Assembly (NCBI GenBank): GCA_963680875.1
Contig: OY804580.1
Span: 99,734,000 to 99,797,999 of the forward strand
Reading direction: 5' to 3'
Length of the DNA: 64,000 nucleotides
Origin: Bathymodiolus brooksi
Lineage: Eukaryota > Mollusca > Bivalvia > Mytilida > Modiolidae
Both the position numbers and the translations under genes were made by a program. This document shows positions 1 through 11,800 of this stretch, one piece after another. Position 1 is the first letter of the stretch, and the number at the start of each line of letters is the position of its first letter. The notes beneath the pieces were generated by a model. It had not been told where the DNA came from, made no database searches, and saw only the letters and a list, made by a program, of their open reading frames with translations.

Positions 1-40
1 TGGGATCTGCTAATCTGGGTCACGGGTCACTGTAATCGGG

Positions 41-340
41 CGGCTGTATCGAGAAACAGATACGGTGTTGAAAAAACTGTTGATACTCATAAAATATTGA
101 TAAATGCTATAAAATTTTATGTTTGTCTTCAAGAAATATGATAGACAAAACTATGTGTGAAGTTTTATGACGAAATATCTCCGATTTCTATGTAAATTTA
201 CGAGTTGAAGTTGCGGCTGTATCGAGAAACAGATACGGTGTTGAAAAAACTGTTGATACTCATACAATATTGATAAATGCAATACCATTTTATGTTTGTC
301 TTCAAGAAATATGATAGACAAAACCATGTGTGAAGTTTTA
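41..340. repeat. Two-copy tandem duplication, 173-bp period
   Basis: The segment starting CGGCTGTATCGAGAAACAG at 41 recurs at 214 with only a few changes, and each copy ends near GTGAAGTTTTAT. A degenerate piece of the same unit (TTATGACGAAATATCT followed by GAGTTGAAG) is seen again near 1120-1150, so the unit belongs to a wider repeat family. No coding potential is visible. Confidence 0.85.
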
Positions 341-344
341 TTAC

Positions 345-499
345 AGGATTAAACGCATTTTTTCCGGAGTTTATTTATGTATAACCTGGACCAATTCACT
401 CACAAACAAATAAAAGTCCGAAGGACTTTTATGAAAGTTTGTGAGTGACTTGGTCCAGGTTATACATCAATAAACTCCGGAAAAAATGCGTTTAATCCT
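345..499. repeat. Long near-perfect hairpin (foldback element)
   Basis: Positions 345-499 read as a palindrome. The outer end AGGATTAAACGCATTTTTTC is matched by its reverse complement ending at 499. The pairing continues through CTGGACCAA and TTGGTCCAG type segments to a small loop around GTCCGAAGGAC. The stem is about 70 bp with a tiny loop. The architecture resembles hairpins at 4203-4353 and 33872-33993, and the inner ATAACCTGG segment is shared with the 4203 hairpin. A foldback MITE or a hairpin-RNA source are both possible. Confidence 0.85.
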
Positions 500-2249
500 T
501 ATAATTCTGTAACTAAGTATTTTTTTTTCATTTGTTTTGAAAATGTACTATCCCCACTACACACACATACATTCCATTGATGTGTGTCGGCCATGAATAA
601 CAAAATGAACTACCCTTGTTTAAGTTGTTTTCCTACATTGATAACTAGACGGTGATGTAATTAAGTTACTGATATTTTCCAATTTGATGGCATTTTGCAT
701 TTAGCTACTCAAACAAGTAAAATGCTCACAAAATCGTAAAATAAATCAGTAACCAGCTTGTGTCAATCAGCGTCCCTTGTAAACAACGTCACAGGATGAC
801 AATATATTACAAAAGTCAAAGTCGATAGATGGTTGTCTTAAGTATTTTTTCTGGAATTTTTTGTACAAGCTTTTTTTTTCATTGGCATTTATTTTTTTTA
901 TTTCATATCTAACAATAATTGTTGATTATTAACAATAAACATTGTTTCTTTTATCTTTTTTTATTATCGGGAATCCAAGCCGCCATTTTGTTTACAATAC
1001 GAAAAAAGTAGTCCGGTGAACATCGTCTATCGAAAAATAAACTGACAAAAACCCCGCCTCCATAAGCACTTGTACCCAATCAGAGTATAGGATTTCTAAT
1101 TATGTAAATCATATAAGAATTATGACGAAATATCTACGAGTTGAAGTGGGGAAATTTTATGTTAGATTTCTAAAAATCTTCTACTCTGAAACCACAGGTA
1201 AATTTACTTTAGCGATGTATTTTTATCTTGGACAAAAATAATGAGCGTCCTGATTGGATGACCGATTTAAAACACACTGACTCTGCATGGTAAAAAGATG
1301 CATGTATAAGAAATCTGTTATATTTATTTATTTGTTTGATTCTGGAATATTGTTGATCATTGATTTAAACAAGAAAAAAGGGAAAAAGGGGGGGGGGGGG
1401 TGATTTTTATTTGTGAATTTTACAGTTTAAATAAATGTTATGTTTCGACAGTTTAAAGAGAAAAATAAAAATTTGTTGCGACTAAAGCTTAAATCAGCGT
1501 TAAAAATTGAACAAATATCAGTGGTTTTGTAAATGAAATTTATTTTAAATAGAAAATCTGAATTTATTTTTTATTAATTTATTATTAATGATACAATTTT
1601 ATATCCCTTGGGAGGGGGAGGGGGGGCTATGATGAAAATTTGAAATAAAAACACAGGACCGGATTTTAAGCAAAAATAATAATCCAGGATTAGTTTTTTA
1701 TTAAGAAAAATCCAGGACCCTGTGTCCATGATTTTTTTTTTTTAAAGTTAATAATATGAAATATTGACATCCACACTTGCCTTTTGGACAGCACATTTCT
1801 GTGTCCACACATGTATCTTACAAAATTATATACAAAAAACATTAAGTAAAAATAAACTACGAATGCTACTTACCTTCAATTATTTTTTGATAGACGTAAA
1901 GCAAATAATTTGTTTGTCAACTTTATTTGCTGCCGAACCGGAAGTTATGGGAACATTGTCTAAATTTTAAAAACACGAACGTCTGTCTGCTGTGAAAAAA
2001 GACAAATAGGTAGGCAACAAAGCAATGTTTGGTACAAATAAACTATGCATGAAAGGGATTTACCTTCCAACATTCCAACGTAGCATTATTTTACAGGCGA
2101 ACGAAGGTTACAAAAAATTTACACAGTTATTTACACAGTTAGACAACCTTTGGAGGGAAAAACTTGTTTCATTACTTGTGTCTTTATATATATAATATAC
2201 AGATTTTATACAGAGTTTTCTCTATTTCGCTAGATAAAGCGTCAATATA
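500..2249. other. Intergenic, AT-rich, no gene seen
   Basis: The stretch holds homopolymer tracts (a G run near 1388-1400, G-rich 1606-1627, several T runs) and a degenerate copy of the 173-bp repeat near 1120-1150. Short open frames such as the one at 1764-1970 have no recognisable domain and look like chance. I see no TIRs, SINE or RNA gene. Confidence 0.6.
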
Positions 2250-2449
2250 CGGTGTTCCAATGAAGGGACAAAGTGAAAAACTACATGTACATAAACAGGA
2301 AAAGAGTTACTGATTGACAAAGAGAGACATATAGATCTACACAATAATATGGATTAGGCACAGCCTACAGGCGAGCATCACATCTACGCATAGACATGTA
2401 CATGTATTTAACTAGTCTATGATTATGAGTCAAATGTCTAACATGAGAC

Positions 2450-2776
2450 CAATCGTAACTACTCGGCCATTCTCGCTACCCTGCAAATAACCTCGTACGT
2501 ACATAGTAGAAATTCTTCTTAAATTGTTTGCCGGAAGTTAAGTTAAGTTAAGCCGCACAAAAGTATAGTCCACGAAAATCCAATATGGAAGACATACTAA
2601 GTAAAATCTAATTATGCAAAACTAATTAAAACTTTAATGGAAATATAGAAAATTGCTTAAAATATAACATTATCAAACTTTCATGTAACTGACATGTGAA
2701 AAGTAGTGCGATTTATACGCCTAATGCATACGAGGTTATTTGCAGGGTAGCGAGAATGGCCGAGTAGTTACGATTG
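2450..2776. mobile_element. Mutator-like MITE, 327 bp
   Basis: The 48-bp terminal inverted repeats are perfect. The left one starts CAATCGTAACTACTCGG at 2450 and the right one ends with its reverse complement at 2776. The element is flanked on both sides by the 9-bp direct repeat ACATGAGAC (2441-2449 and 2777-2785). Long TIRs with a 9-bp target duplication are the signature of MULE superfamily elements. It is too short to encode a transposase, so it is non-autonomous. The superfamily call is inferred from structure only. Confidence 0.75.
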
Positions 2777-3020
2777 ACATGAGACAGGTGCTACCTGTAG
2801 TGCCAACGAAGCAAAATCCACATTATCTAATATTTAAATCATGTAAGTCCTTGGGATGATTGAAATAACACACTTAAGCAACACAAATAGTAGTTTTGGG
2901 TTCTTTTCTTCATTATTCTAGATTATTCTTCTTTGTTCTTCAATTCGACTTGCCCAGTTAATTCTATTGCAAAGGAGATTTTTTGGGCCGAGATATATCG
3001 GGGACGACTTTTTGTTAGGG
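2777..3020 (+). repeat. Segment repeated in direct orientation at 25650-25970
   Basis: Two blocks match the region beyond the right arm in the same orientation. The first is GAGACAGGTGCTACCTG and about 75 further bases (2781-2870 with 25654-25742). The second is the GGGCCGAGATATATCGGGG block (2985-3020 with 25915-25970). The spacing between blocks is similar but not identical. The arms themselves are inverted, so this direct match is unexpected. The block lies inside the ~950-bp left-arm-only stretch. Confidence 0.7.
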
Positions 3021-4003
3021 CCGATCGTTCTTTAGGGGCGAAACAAGAGGGTTTAATGATTGTCCATTTTTTAAATAAATTAATCGTTTCATGTAAAGAA
3101 GCTGTACGGTTTCCTTTCTAATTTTTTTTTTGTTATTTTTAAACTGGATAGCTATTTTTTATTCAAATTAAAAGGCTATTTCCTGTACTTCACTCCATTC
3201 TATGCCGAAACTTATAATCCATTTCCGGTTGGTATTGATCATATATTCTTTCATCTCCTTACACACATGTTGCTGTTTAGCTCGCATCTTGCGATGCTCG
3301 CTATAAAATAAAATAAAATAAACAATAGATATTAGTGGTGTTCATAGTTGAAAAACAAGATGCTACCTATATGGCTGTATAGCATGTGATTAAGTTACAA
3401 ACTATCTTTTTTCAATTTACCAACGCGATGCATCATTTTTACAGCTATTAAAAAATAGCTTGGTGGACTATTTATGGTAGAATTTAATATTTATTTGATG
3501 TTCAAACTATGCAAATTATTTTTTAACTTAATAAGATCCCATCTGATAATGGAAATTCATTGTCCAAATTCAAATTTCATGAAAAAAACCGTATTTGAAT
3601 TGTATTATATTTATTGTATATATTAATTATCAATCACACTTTTATTATTGTTAACCGTGTTACTCTCTTGAAATAAAGAAATTAACTCATTTACTTTATT
3701 ATTGACACTATCTTCTGAATTCAAGAAATAAATCAAATTATGTTCCATATTTCATATTGAAAGTTGGGAACTTTATTTATTACAATATTAAAGAACTGGT
3801 AGCTATTAGATTCATTTTTGTGGAATACTAATAAAAAATGTATTACATCTTCTCTAGATTTTCAAAGACCAATTCGAAACTGAAACTATTTGCACACTCT
3901 TGATGACAATTTCTTATTTGGATTTTGTAAAAATGGAACCCTAAATCATAAATTTCCAACAGAATGTGGAAGATGGCAAAATATAAATTTGTTTATATAC
4001 ATA

Positions 4004-4357
4004 TAATTTAATTTAATTTGAATATTTCAATCTGATTGGCTAATCCGCCTGAAGAAAATTTTGGCTATACTCGATAACCTGGGTTGGTATTGTGACGTCA
4101 CCGACGTGTTCATCCGCCAACGACAAATTCAAATAGTCACATGAAATAATCGTAGTTAAAATTGAGGAATCATTAACATTTTGTAGTAAAAATGAAATTA
4201 TAAGGAATATTTGAAATTGTTGAACAGGTTATACTTGCATAACCTGGTTTAGGTCAGCTTACGCTTTTCATGAACCGCTTCGCGGTTTATTAAGCGTAAA
4301 CTGACCCAAACCAGGCTATATCGTATAATCTGTTCAACAATTTCAAATATTCCTGAA
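4004..4357. mobile_element. Left-arm-only insertion ending in a long hairpin
   Basis: The right arm reads straight from the TTTATATACAT segment into GTACTCAAA, whereas the left arm has about 355 extra bases at this point. The right part of the insert (4203-4353) is a hairpin whose outer stem AGGAATATTTGAAATTGTTG pairs with its complement ending at 4353. Its loop is near CCGCTTCGCGG. I find no clear target-site duplication. The insert also holds a TGACGTCA-like site near 4093. It resembles a foldback element, but the class is unknown. Confidence 0.65.
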
Positions 4358-4508
4358 GTACTCAAAATGTCGCTTTGTATGTGTCTTCCGAAGAATTGTG
4401 AAAGCGCGAGAAGTTGACGTTGCACAATGTAATTGTATTGTTACGTTATCTATTGTCATCTATGTAGACAATATGTATTCGCTGAGAAACAGACCAGAAA
4501 TACCCACC

Positions 4509-4881
4509 AAAGACTCATCGGTAGTGTAATCGTTAGCGTGCTCGCCTCGAGTCCGGTAGATCGTGGGTTCGAGTCCGATCGGGTCAAGCTAAAGATTATC
4601 AACTGGTATTTGTTGCTTATAATGCAAAGCACGCAGAATTAAGGAGAAAGAGCAAAGACTGGTTGGCTCGGAATCAGGACAAGTGTCCGAGTGGAGCGAC
4701 ATGTATATCCGCGGACTGTTGTTTCAGTTAGTTAACACTATAAAGAAAAAAACTAAGCATGTAGGTCTAAAAAAAAGCGGACATCATCATCATCTCATTG
4801 CAAATTAACTTGTTTTCGCCATGATATAGCTATAAAATTCATGAGTTGGCGTTAAACAACAATCGTTCACTCACTCATTAA
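4509..4881 (+). mobile_element. tRNA-derived SINE (left arm copy)
   Basis: A tRNA-like head starts near 4509. It has an A-box-like GTAGTGTAATCGTTAGCGTG at 4521 and a canonical B box GGTTCGAGTCC at 4566-4576. About 250 bp of unrelated body follow, and the 3' end reads GAGTTGGCGTTAAACAACAA with a short tail of ACTC units (about 4838-4881). Such ends are common in molluscan SINEs. The same SINE is present in the right arm on the opposite strand, so it predates the inverted duplication. No tRNA acceptor stem can be formed, so it is not a functional tRNA gene. Confidence 0.8.
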
Positions 4882-4978
4882 AACTGTTACGTACGTTTTT
4901 ATATTTCCCGACAATGTACGTATATAGTGTTTATTCTGCAATGTCTTATAGTTAAAAAAACAACTGCCAAATTGTCTA

Positions 4979-5494
4979 AAAAGAGCAGAAACAGACGTCG
5001 TTCTAAGCATTTTAGACGTCCGCGCTTATATTGTAAGTTTCTTATCGTCGCTCGACATGAATCAGATACCAGGAAAACTATATCTTGGTCAAAATCTTGA
5101 GCAACATGTGATGAAAGAACAAAGATCAGCTTACAAGTCCTATATAGAAAAAATTATGCTGAACCTACTTTTAAATTACCCTGACCAAAACATCAGCAAT
5201 CAATTTAAACCCAAGAAGCTGTTATATATAAAATCCTTAGGTACAGAAAAAACAGGTGTCACACCAATGAGGAGCGATGGACAGATCACAGCTGACACAA
5301 AGCAAAAATCCAACATCACCAACAGTGTCAGTCCGTATTCACCGTGGAATCACAAGACAATATCCCACACCATAAAAACAGCACTCCCAATATCTCTACC
5401 AGGTGTAAAGAAACTCCTACATAACATCAATACCCATAAATCTTGTGCTCCCAAAACTATTAAATTATTTGGCTTTCCAATCTTTCGATTTTGA
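4979..5494 (+). pseudogene. LINE ORF2 fragment, region just before the reverse transcriptase
   Basis: An open stretch from 5057 encodes 145 residues. It matches the linker between endonuclease and reverse transcriptase in LINE ORF2 proteins. A basic RNRRRSKRFRRPR-like stretch lies in the upstream frame. It is followed by a KKLLYIKSLGTEKTGVTPM segment (family pattern: K-x-x-W-x-Y-[IV]-K-S, then G-V-x-P-[LM]). Then comes GVKKLLHNINTHKS, which corresponds to the conserved GVxKLLxxLNPxKAxGPD start of the RT domain. The frame ends soon after, before any catalytic motif, so it is a truncated dead copy. A near-identical piece lies on the minus strand at 23280-23700. The clade is uncertain (CR1/L2/Jockey-like group). 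Confidence 0.65.
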
Positions 5495-6469
5495 GCTACC
5501 TGATGAAGGTTATTCCAGAAACGTTCATGTGCACTAAATTTGATATTTACGTTTTTATTACCTCTTTTTAGCAATATAGCTATCAGAATGTTCTCTTTGA
5601 AAACAAGATACACTCATTGTTTAATATGATGTATACAAAATGTATGTAAAATTTCCAGGTAAATTAGCTACCTGCATCTTTTGTGAAAATGATGTGTACA
5701 GAACTAAGTCAGATCGATAAAAGGTGTATTCATGTTGGTTTTTTTTCTTTTTGATATTTTTTTGCAATTGGTTTGTTTTGTTTTGTATTTGTTTGTTTTT
5801 GATAACAGATTAATATCTAATTTTATTTTATTTTTTTCTGTTTTGAGGATATAACTTCAGAAGGGCCTACACATTTATACATCTTGGAATAACAGTAGTA
5901 CTTTAGAAGTATTCCCACAGAACAGTCCATGTGTTCGGTATTTTACTCTAGAATTATGATTTGTAAATTTAAAGCAAAAACCACCATTTCAGCTCAAAGA
6001 TAGATATAGTAGTTTTAGCGCCTGCATCCTAATTTCGTATGCATCTCTATTCTTTATCAATAAATGTTTAAGAGGTTTGTATTTGTATTGAACCGGAGGC
6101 TTGATGGGAGAGAGGTTTATCGAGCTGTCCACACCTCATTTATCTTTCACTGCACTGGTCATCACTTGAATGATGTACCCAGCCTTTACGAAATTAGATT
6201 GTCAGACGCTGGTACAACATATGAAAATGTCTGTAATGTCATTGAATATAACTCAAATAAATATGTTGCATCATGGTGGTATGTTTTGTAAGTACAGATA
6301 GTTTTATCACACATACTTGTCAATTTGATAATTAAATAACAGCCATACATGATAATATCTCACACACAAAGTATCTTAACACATGTTATTTCTTAAATAT
6401 TTTATTGAAAAACTCAGACCGGTATGGTGGAACATTAGCATACATATAATACAATACAATATATAGACT

Positions 6470-7560
6470 AGAGGCTCAGTGGGCTGAGCCTGTGTCGCTC
6501 ACCTTTCATTCTGCTTTGAGGAAGCTTAATACAGAACCTTCCATAGGTGCTTCCCACCAAATTTCGGTTCATTTGGCAAAGCAGTTTCAGAAAAGAAGAT
6601 TTTTAGAAATCGACCAATCTGAAACAAGAATCGCCTGTGGCGGCCATGTTTGTTAATGGAACAAAACGAAATGAGCACACTCTATAGAGGACCTTCCATA
6701 GATGCTTCCTACCAAGTTTCGGCTCATTTGGCCAAACGGTTTCAGATAAGAAGATTTTTAGAAATCGACCAATTAGAAACAAGAATTGCCTGTGGTGGCC
6801 ATGTTTGTTAACGGATCAAAACGGAATGAGCAATTCCATAGGACCATCCATAGATGCTTCCTACCACGTTTCGGTCCATTTGGACAAGCTGTTTCAGAGT
6901 AGAATATTTCTATAAATCGACCAATCAGAAACTTTATATTGGACCTTCCATAGAAGCATCCTACCAAGTTTCTGTTCATTTGGCAAAGCGGTTTCAGAGG
7001 AGAAGATTTTTTTAGAAATCAATCAATCAGAAACAAGAATTGTCTGTGGTGGCCATGTTTGTTAACGGATCGGGACTAAATGAGCAGTGTTAACAGAGGA
7101 CCTTCCATAGATGATTGCTACCAAGATTCGATTCATTTGGCCGAACGGTTTCAGATTTAAAAAAAAATAGAAATCGGTCAATCTGAAACAAGAATTGCCT
7201 GTGGCGGCCATGTTTGCCAAGGGATCGGGACTGAATGAGCAATCTTTATAGAGGGCCTGCCATAGATGCTTTGTACCAAGTTAGGTTCATTTGGCCAAGC
7301 GGTTTCAGAGTAGAAAAATTTTAGGAATCGACCAATCAGCATTAAGAACTGCCTGTGGCGGCCATGTTTGTTAAGGAATCGGGACTAAATGAGCAATCTT
7401 TATAGAAGGCCTTCTATATATGCTTCCTACCAAGTTAGGTTCATTTGGCCAAGCGGTTTCAGAGTAGAAGAATTTATTAGGAATCGACCAATCAGCATTA
7501 AGAACTGTCTGTGGCGGCCATGTTTGTTACGAATTGAGCCGAAATGAACAATCTTTATAA
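6470..7560 (+). repeat. Tandem family, ~154-bp unit, about seven copies
   Basis: Units containing GCGGCCATGTTTGTTAA, ACCTTCCATAGATGCTTCC and CATTTGGCCAAGCGGTTTC recur at about 154-bp spacing (GGCCATGTTTG near 6643, 6797, 7050, 7207, 7361 and 7516). One unit near 6920 is truncated. The block opens with the semi-palindromic GAGGCTCAGTGGGCTGAGCC at 6472. Reading frames in it are interrupted and repeat the same short phrase, so I regard them as non-coding. The matching block in the right arm is at 20985-22010. Confidence 0.85.
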
Positions 7561-7563
7561 ACC

Positions 7564-7779
7564 TTTGATTTTATTTGAGTTGTTATTATTTTTATGCAAT
7601 GTCATTTTCATTCACATTGATGTCAATTGATCACAGGCGTATTTGTCACAATTTGTATCAATTGTATATAAGATAAAAACCAATGTTAAAAATAATAAAT
7701 ATTTGATTTTATTTGAGTTGTTATTATTTTTATGCAATGTCATTTTCATTCACATTGATGTCGGGTGATCACAGGCGTA
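7564..7779 (+). repeat. Direct duplication, 138-bp period
   Basis: A ~78-bp segment beginning TTTGATTTTATTTGAGTTG occurs at 7564 and again at 7702. The copies are separated by about 60 bp of AT-rich DNA. Both copies end with GATCACAGGCGTA. Confidence 0.85.
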
Positions 7780-8828
7780 AGGGGAGCTAAACATATACTA
7801 TCGCTAGGCATGTTGGGGGAGGGGGGAGGGTTAAACAGTCAATTACGTGATGTGCTCAATGTTTGAGCTGAATTTTGGATTCTAATTGATTCTGATTCCT
7901 AAATGGATTAAAGAGCTTGACAATTCAACTTAGGTATCTTTATTTTAATTATTTTAATTAGAAATCTCTCTAATGTATTATGAGTGATCACAGTTTTATT
8001 TCGACATCTCCCTAACTTAGAAAGATCCTTCATTCAATTCTATTAATTTCAATTAAATCCCCCTTCCATTTTATTTACGTTCTTTTGGTCTATAAAAAGA
8101 ATTAAAAAAAACCCCAGAAGTATTACCATTAGTATCCTACTATGAACGAGAGCACGACTGTCAAATTTTCGAATTTCAGAATTATAATGTTGTAAGTCCA
8201 ATTTCGGAGATATTTGACTTGCACTACTACAGTAATCCTTGCAATTACTTTTTGACGTTCGGAACGAGATTTTCGTAAACCACAAAGGTGTTCCAAATGA
8301 TAACCATGAAAATACATTAAAAATACTATTCCAGTTATTCCCCTTTTACCAGGTTTTGATAGATTCTTGATAATTAGTATTTTTGAACGAAAAAAGTGGG
8401 GTTGATGTAGGCGAAGAGATCTATTTTAATTAGATAGATTTATCCCAGAAATGGATATAGCAATCTCCTATTCATTTACATGGAGCAAAAGCTGGATGAA
8501 AATCAGTTATTTCGATATAAAATATAAATAAATACAAGTCTAATAATATTGAAAAAATTAATATTTGAAAACGAATCAAAATTTATAACTGACTCACAAA
8601 GATGAATGGGAGATAGTGTTCTCATCACGTTCACGAAAAATACTTTTAACTAATAACTTTTCACGGGAAGTTAATTCTGATGATCACAATTCTTGAACAA
8701 AATATGAAACTCAACATAAATTATTTAAAAGTAATATTTATCCTGGTGACCAGTAAGTAGGCGTGTACTATTGAAGAATCGAATTGAGAGTGAAAACAAT
8801 TGTCGTCAAGAAGATGACATTAAAAAAT
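7780..8828. other. Unique AT-rich spacer between arm and satellite
   Basis: This segment has no counterpart in the right arm, where the ~154-bp family abuts the satellite directly. It holds a G-rich tract near 7814-7830. Overlapping short frames at 8049-8317 have no recognisable domain. I see no gene or repeat end in it. Confidence 0.55.
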
Positions 8829-11800
8829 AGTAGGACACAGGTTTGAAAGTGTTCTCCATGAAAATAGACTACCTTGCACCATTGCAAACATAAGCATCAG
8901 CATCAGAAGCTTGTCCATAGAAATTAGCTACCTCACATTCCTTCATTGCATGGTCCATGAAAATTAGCTACCTGACCTTTCTTCATTGCATGGAAAAAGA
9001 TTCATGAAGTTTTCCATGAAAATTAGCTACCTGACCTTTCTTCATTGCATGGAATAGGATTCATGAAGTTTTCCATGAAAATAAGCTACCTTACATCTGT
9101 TCAATGTATGACGCAGGTTTCAAAGTGTTATACACTACCTTGCACCATTCAAACATAAGCATAAGCATCAGAAGTTTGCCCATGAAACTTAGTTACCTGA
9201 CATTCCTTCATTACATGGGATAGGAGTCATGACGTTATCGATGAAAATAAGCCACCTCACATCTGTTCAATATTGCCCATGAAAATTAGCTACCTGACTT
9301 TCCTTCATTGAAAGAGATAGGAGTCATGACGTTTTCCATGAAAATAACCTACCTTACATCTATTCAATGTATGACACAGGTTTCAAAGTGTTATCCATGA
9401 AAATAAACTACCTTGCACCATTCAAAAATAGGCATAAGAATCAGAAATTTGCCCATAAAAATTAGCTACCTGACATTCCTTCATTGCATAGGATAGGAGT
9501 CATGACGTTTTCCATGAAAATAAGCTACCTGACATCTGTTCAATGTATGACACAGGTCTCAAAGTGTCATCCATGAAAATAAACTACCTTGCACCATTCA
9601 AATATAAGCATAAGCATCAGAAATTTGCCCATGAAAATTAGCTGCCTGACATTCCTTCATTGCATGTTATAGGAGTCATGACGTTTTCCATGAGAATAAG
9701 CTACCTTACATCTGTTCAATGTATGACACGGGTTTCAAAGTGTTATCCATGAAAATAAACTACCTTGCACCGTTAAAAGCATAAGCATAAGCATCAGAAA
9801 TTTGCTCATGAAAATTAGCTACCTGACATTCCTTCATTGCATGGGATAGGAGTCATGATGTTTTCCATGAAAATAAGCTACCTTACATCTGTTCAATATT
9901 GCCCATGAAAATTAGCTACCTGACTTTCCTTCATTGCATGGGAGAGGAGTCATGACGTTTTCCATGAATTTAAGCTACCTTACATCTGTTCAATGTATGA
10001 CACAGGTTTGAAAGTGTTATCCATGAAAATAAACTACCTTGCACCATTCAAGCATATGCATAAGCATCAGAAGTTTGCCAATAAAAAATAACTACCTGAC
10101 ATTCCTTCATTGCATGGGATAGGAGTCATGATGTTTTCCATGAAAATAAGCTACCTTACATCTGTTCAATGTATGACACAGGTTTCAAAGTGCTATCCAT
10201 GAAAATAAACTACCTTGCACCATTCAAACATAAGCATAAGCATCAGAAGTTTGTCCATAAAAAAATTAGCTACCTGACATTCCTTCATTGTATTGGATAG
10301 GAGTCATGATGTTTTCCATGAAAATAAGCTACCTTACATCTGTTCAATGTATGACACAGGTTTCAAAGTGTTATCCATGAAAATAAACTACCTTGCACCA
10401 TTCAAACATAAGCATAAGCATCAGAAGTTTGTCCATGAAAATTAGCTACCTGACATTCCTTCATTGCATGGGATAGGAGTCATGATGTTTTCCATGAAAA
10501 TAAGCTACCTTACATCTGTTCAATGTATGACACAGGTTTCAAAGTGCTATCCATGAAAATAAACTACCTTGCACCATTCAAACATAAGCATAAGCATCAG
10601 AAGTTTGTCCATGAAAATTAGATACCTTAGATTCCTTCATTGCATGGGATAGGAGTCATGACGTTTTCCATGAAAATAAACTACCTTACATCTGTTCAAT
10701 GTATGACACAGGTTTCAAAGTGCTATCCATGAAAATAAACTACCTTGCACCATTCAAACATCAGCATAAGCATCAGAAGTTTGTCCATGAAAATTAGCTA
10801 CCTGACATTCCTTCATTGCATGGGATAGGAGTCATGATGTTTTCCATGAAAATAAGCTACCTTACATCTGTTCAATGTATGACACGGGTTTCAAAGTGTT
10901 ATCCATGAAAATAAACTACCTTGCACCGTTCAAGCATTAGCATAAGCATCAGAAGTTTGCTCATGAAAATTAGCTACCTGACATTCCTTCATTGCATGGG
11001 ATAGGAGTCATGACGTTTTCGATGAAAATAAGCTACCTTACATCTGTTCAATATTGTCCATGAAAATTAGTTACCTGACTTTCCTTCATTGAAAGAGATA
11101 GGAGTCATGACGTTTTCCATGAAAATAAGCTACCTTACATCTATTCAATGTATGACACAGGTTTCAAAGTGTTATCCATGAAAATAAACTACCTTGCACC
11201 AATCAAACATAAGCATCAGCATCAGAGGGTTTCCCATGAAAATTAGCTACCTGACATTCCTTCATTGCATGGGATAGGAGTCATGACATTTTCCATGAAA
11301 ATAAGCTACCTGACATCTGATCAATGTATGACACGGGTTTCAAAGTGTTATCCATGAAAATAAACTACCTTGCACCATTCAAAAACAAGCATAAGAATCA
11401 GAAGTTTGCTCATGAAAATTATACCTACCTGACATTTCTTCATTGCATGGGATAGGAGTCATGATGTTTTCCATAAAAATAAGCCACCTTATATCTGTTC
11501 AATGTATGACACAGGTTTCATAGTGCTATCCATGAAAATAAACTACCTTGCACCATTCAAGCTTAAGCATAAGCATCAGAAATTTGTCCATGAAAATTAG
11601 CTACCTGACATTCCTTCATTGCATGGGATAGGAGTCATGATGTTTTCCATGAAAATAAGCTACCTTACATCTGTTCAATGTATGACACAGGTTTCAAAGT
11701 GCTATCCATGAAAATAAACTACCTTGCACCATTCAAACAAGCATAAGCATCAGAAGTTTGTCCATGAAAATTAGCAACCTGACATTCCTTCATTGCATGG

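Larger units (their letters stand above)
2250..7560 (+). repeat. Left arm of a large inverted duplication
   Basis: This arm is the reverse complement, with indels, of 20985-25120. Matching blocks are 2250-2345 with 25027-25120, 3300-6470 with 22010-25023, and the ~154-bp tandem family 6470-7560 with 20985-22010. Within the arm, 2346-3299 and roughly 4004-4357 have no counterpart at the matching right-arm position, so they are insertions here or deletions there. The arms share a SINE, a LINE fragment and ordinary AT-rich DNA, so the whole block was duplicated in inverted orientation. Identity is high but clearly below 100 percent, so the duplication is not brand new. Confidence 0.85.

Noticed and set aside
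6064..6291. 75-codon frame with LSDAG-T-Y text resembling the end of an Ig V-set domain
   Set aside because: The cysteine spacing and the rest of the fold are absent, and the mirrored right-arm copy does not preserve the frame. Probably chance.
6773..6979. Open frame with [11 protein letters not shown] text, recurring in the 154-bp family
   Set aside because: It is a translation of the tandem repeat on its reverse strand, interrupted in most units, with no domain.
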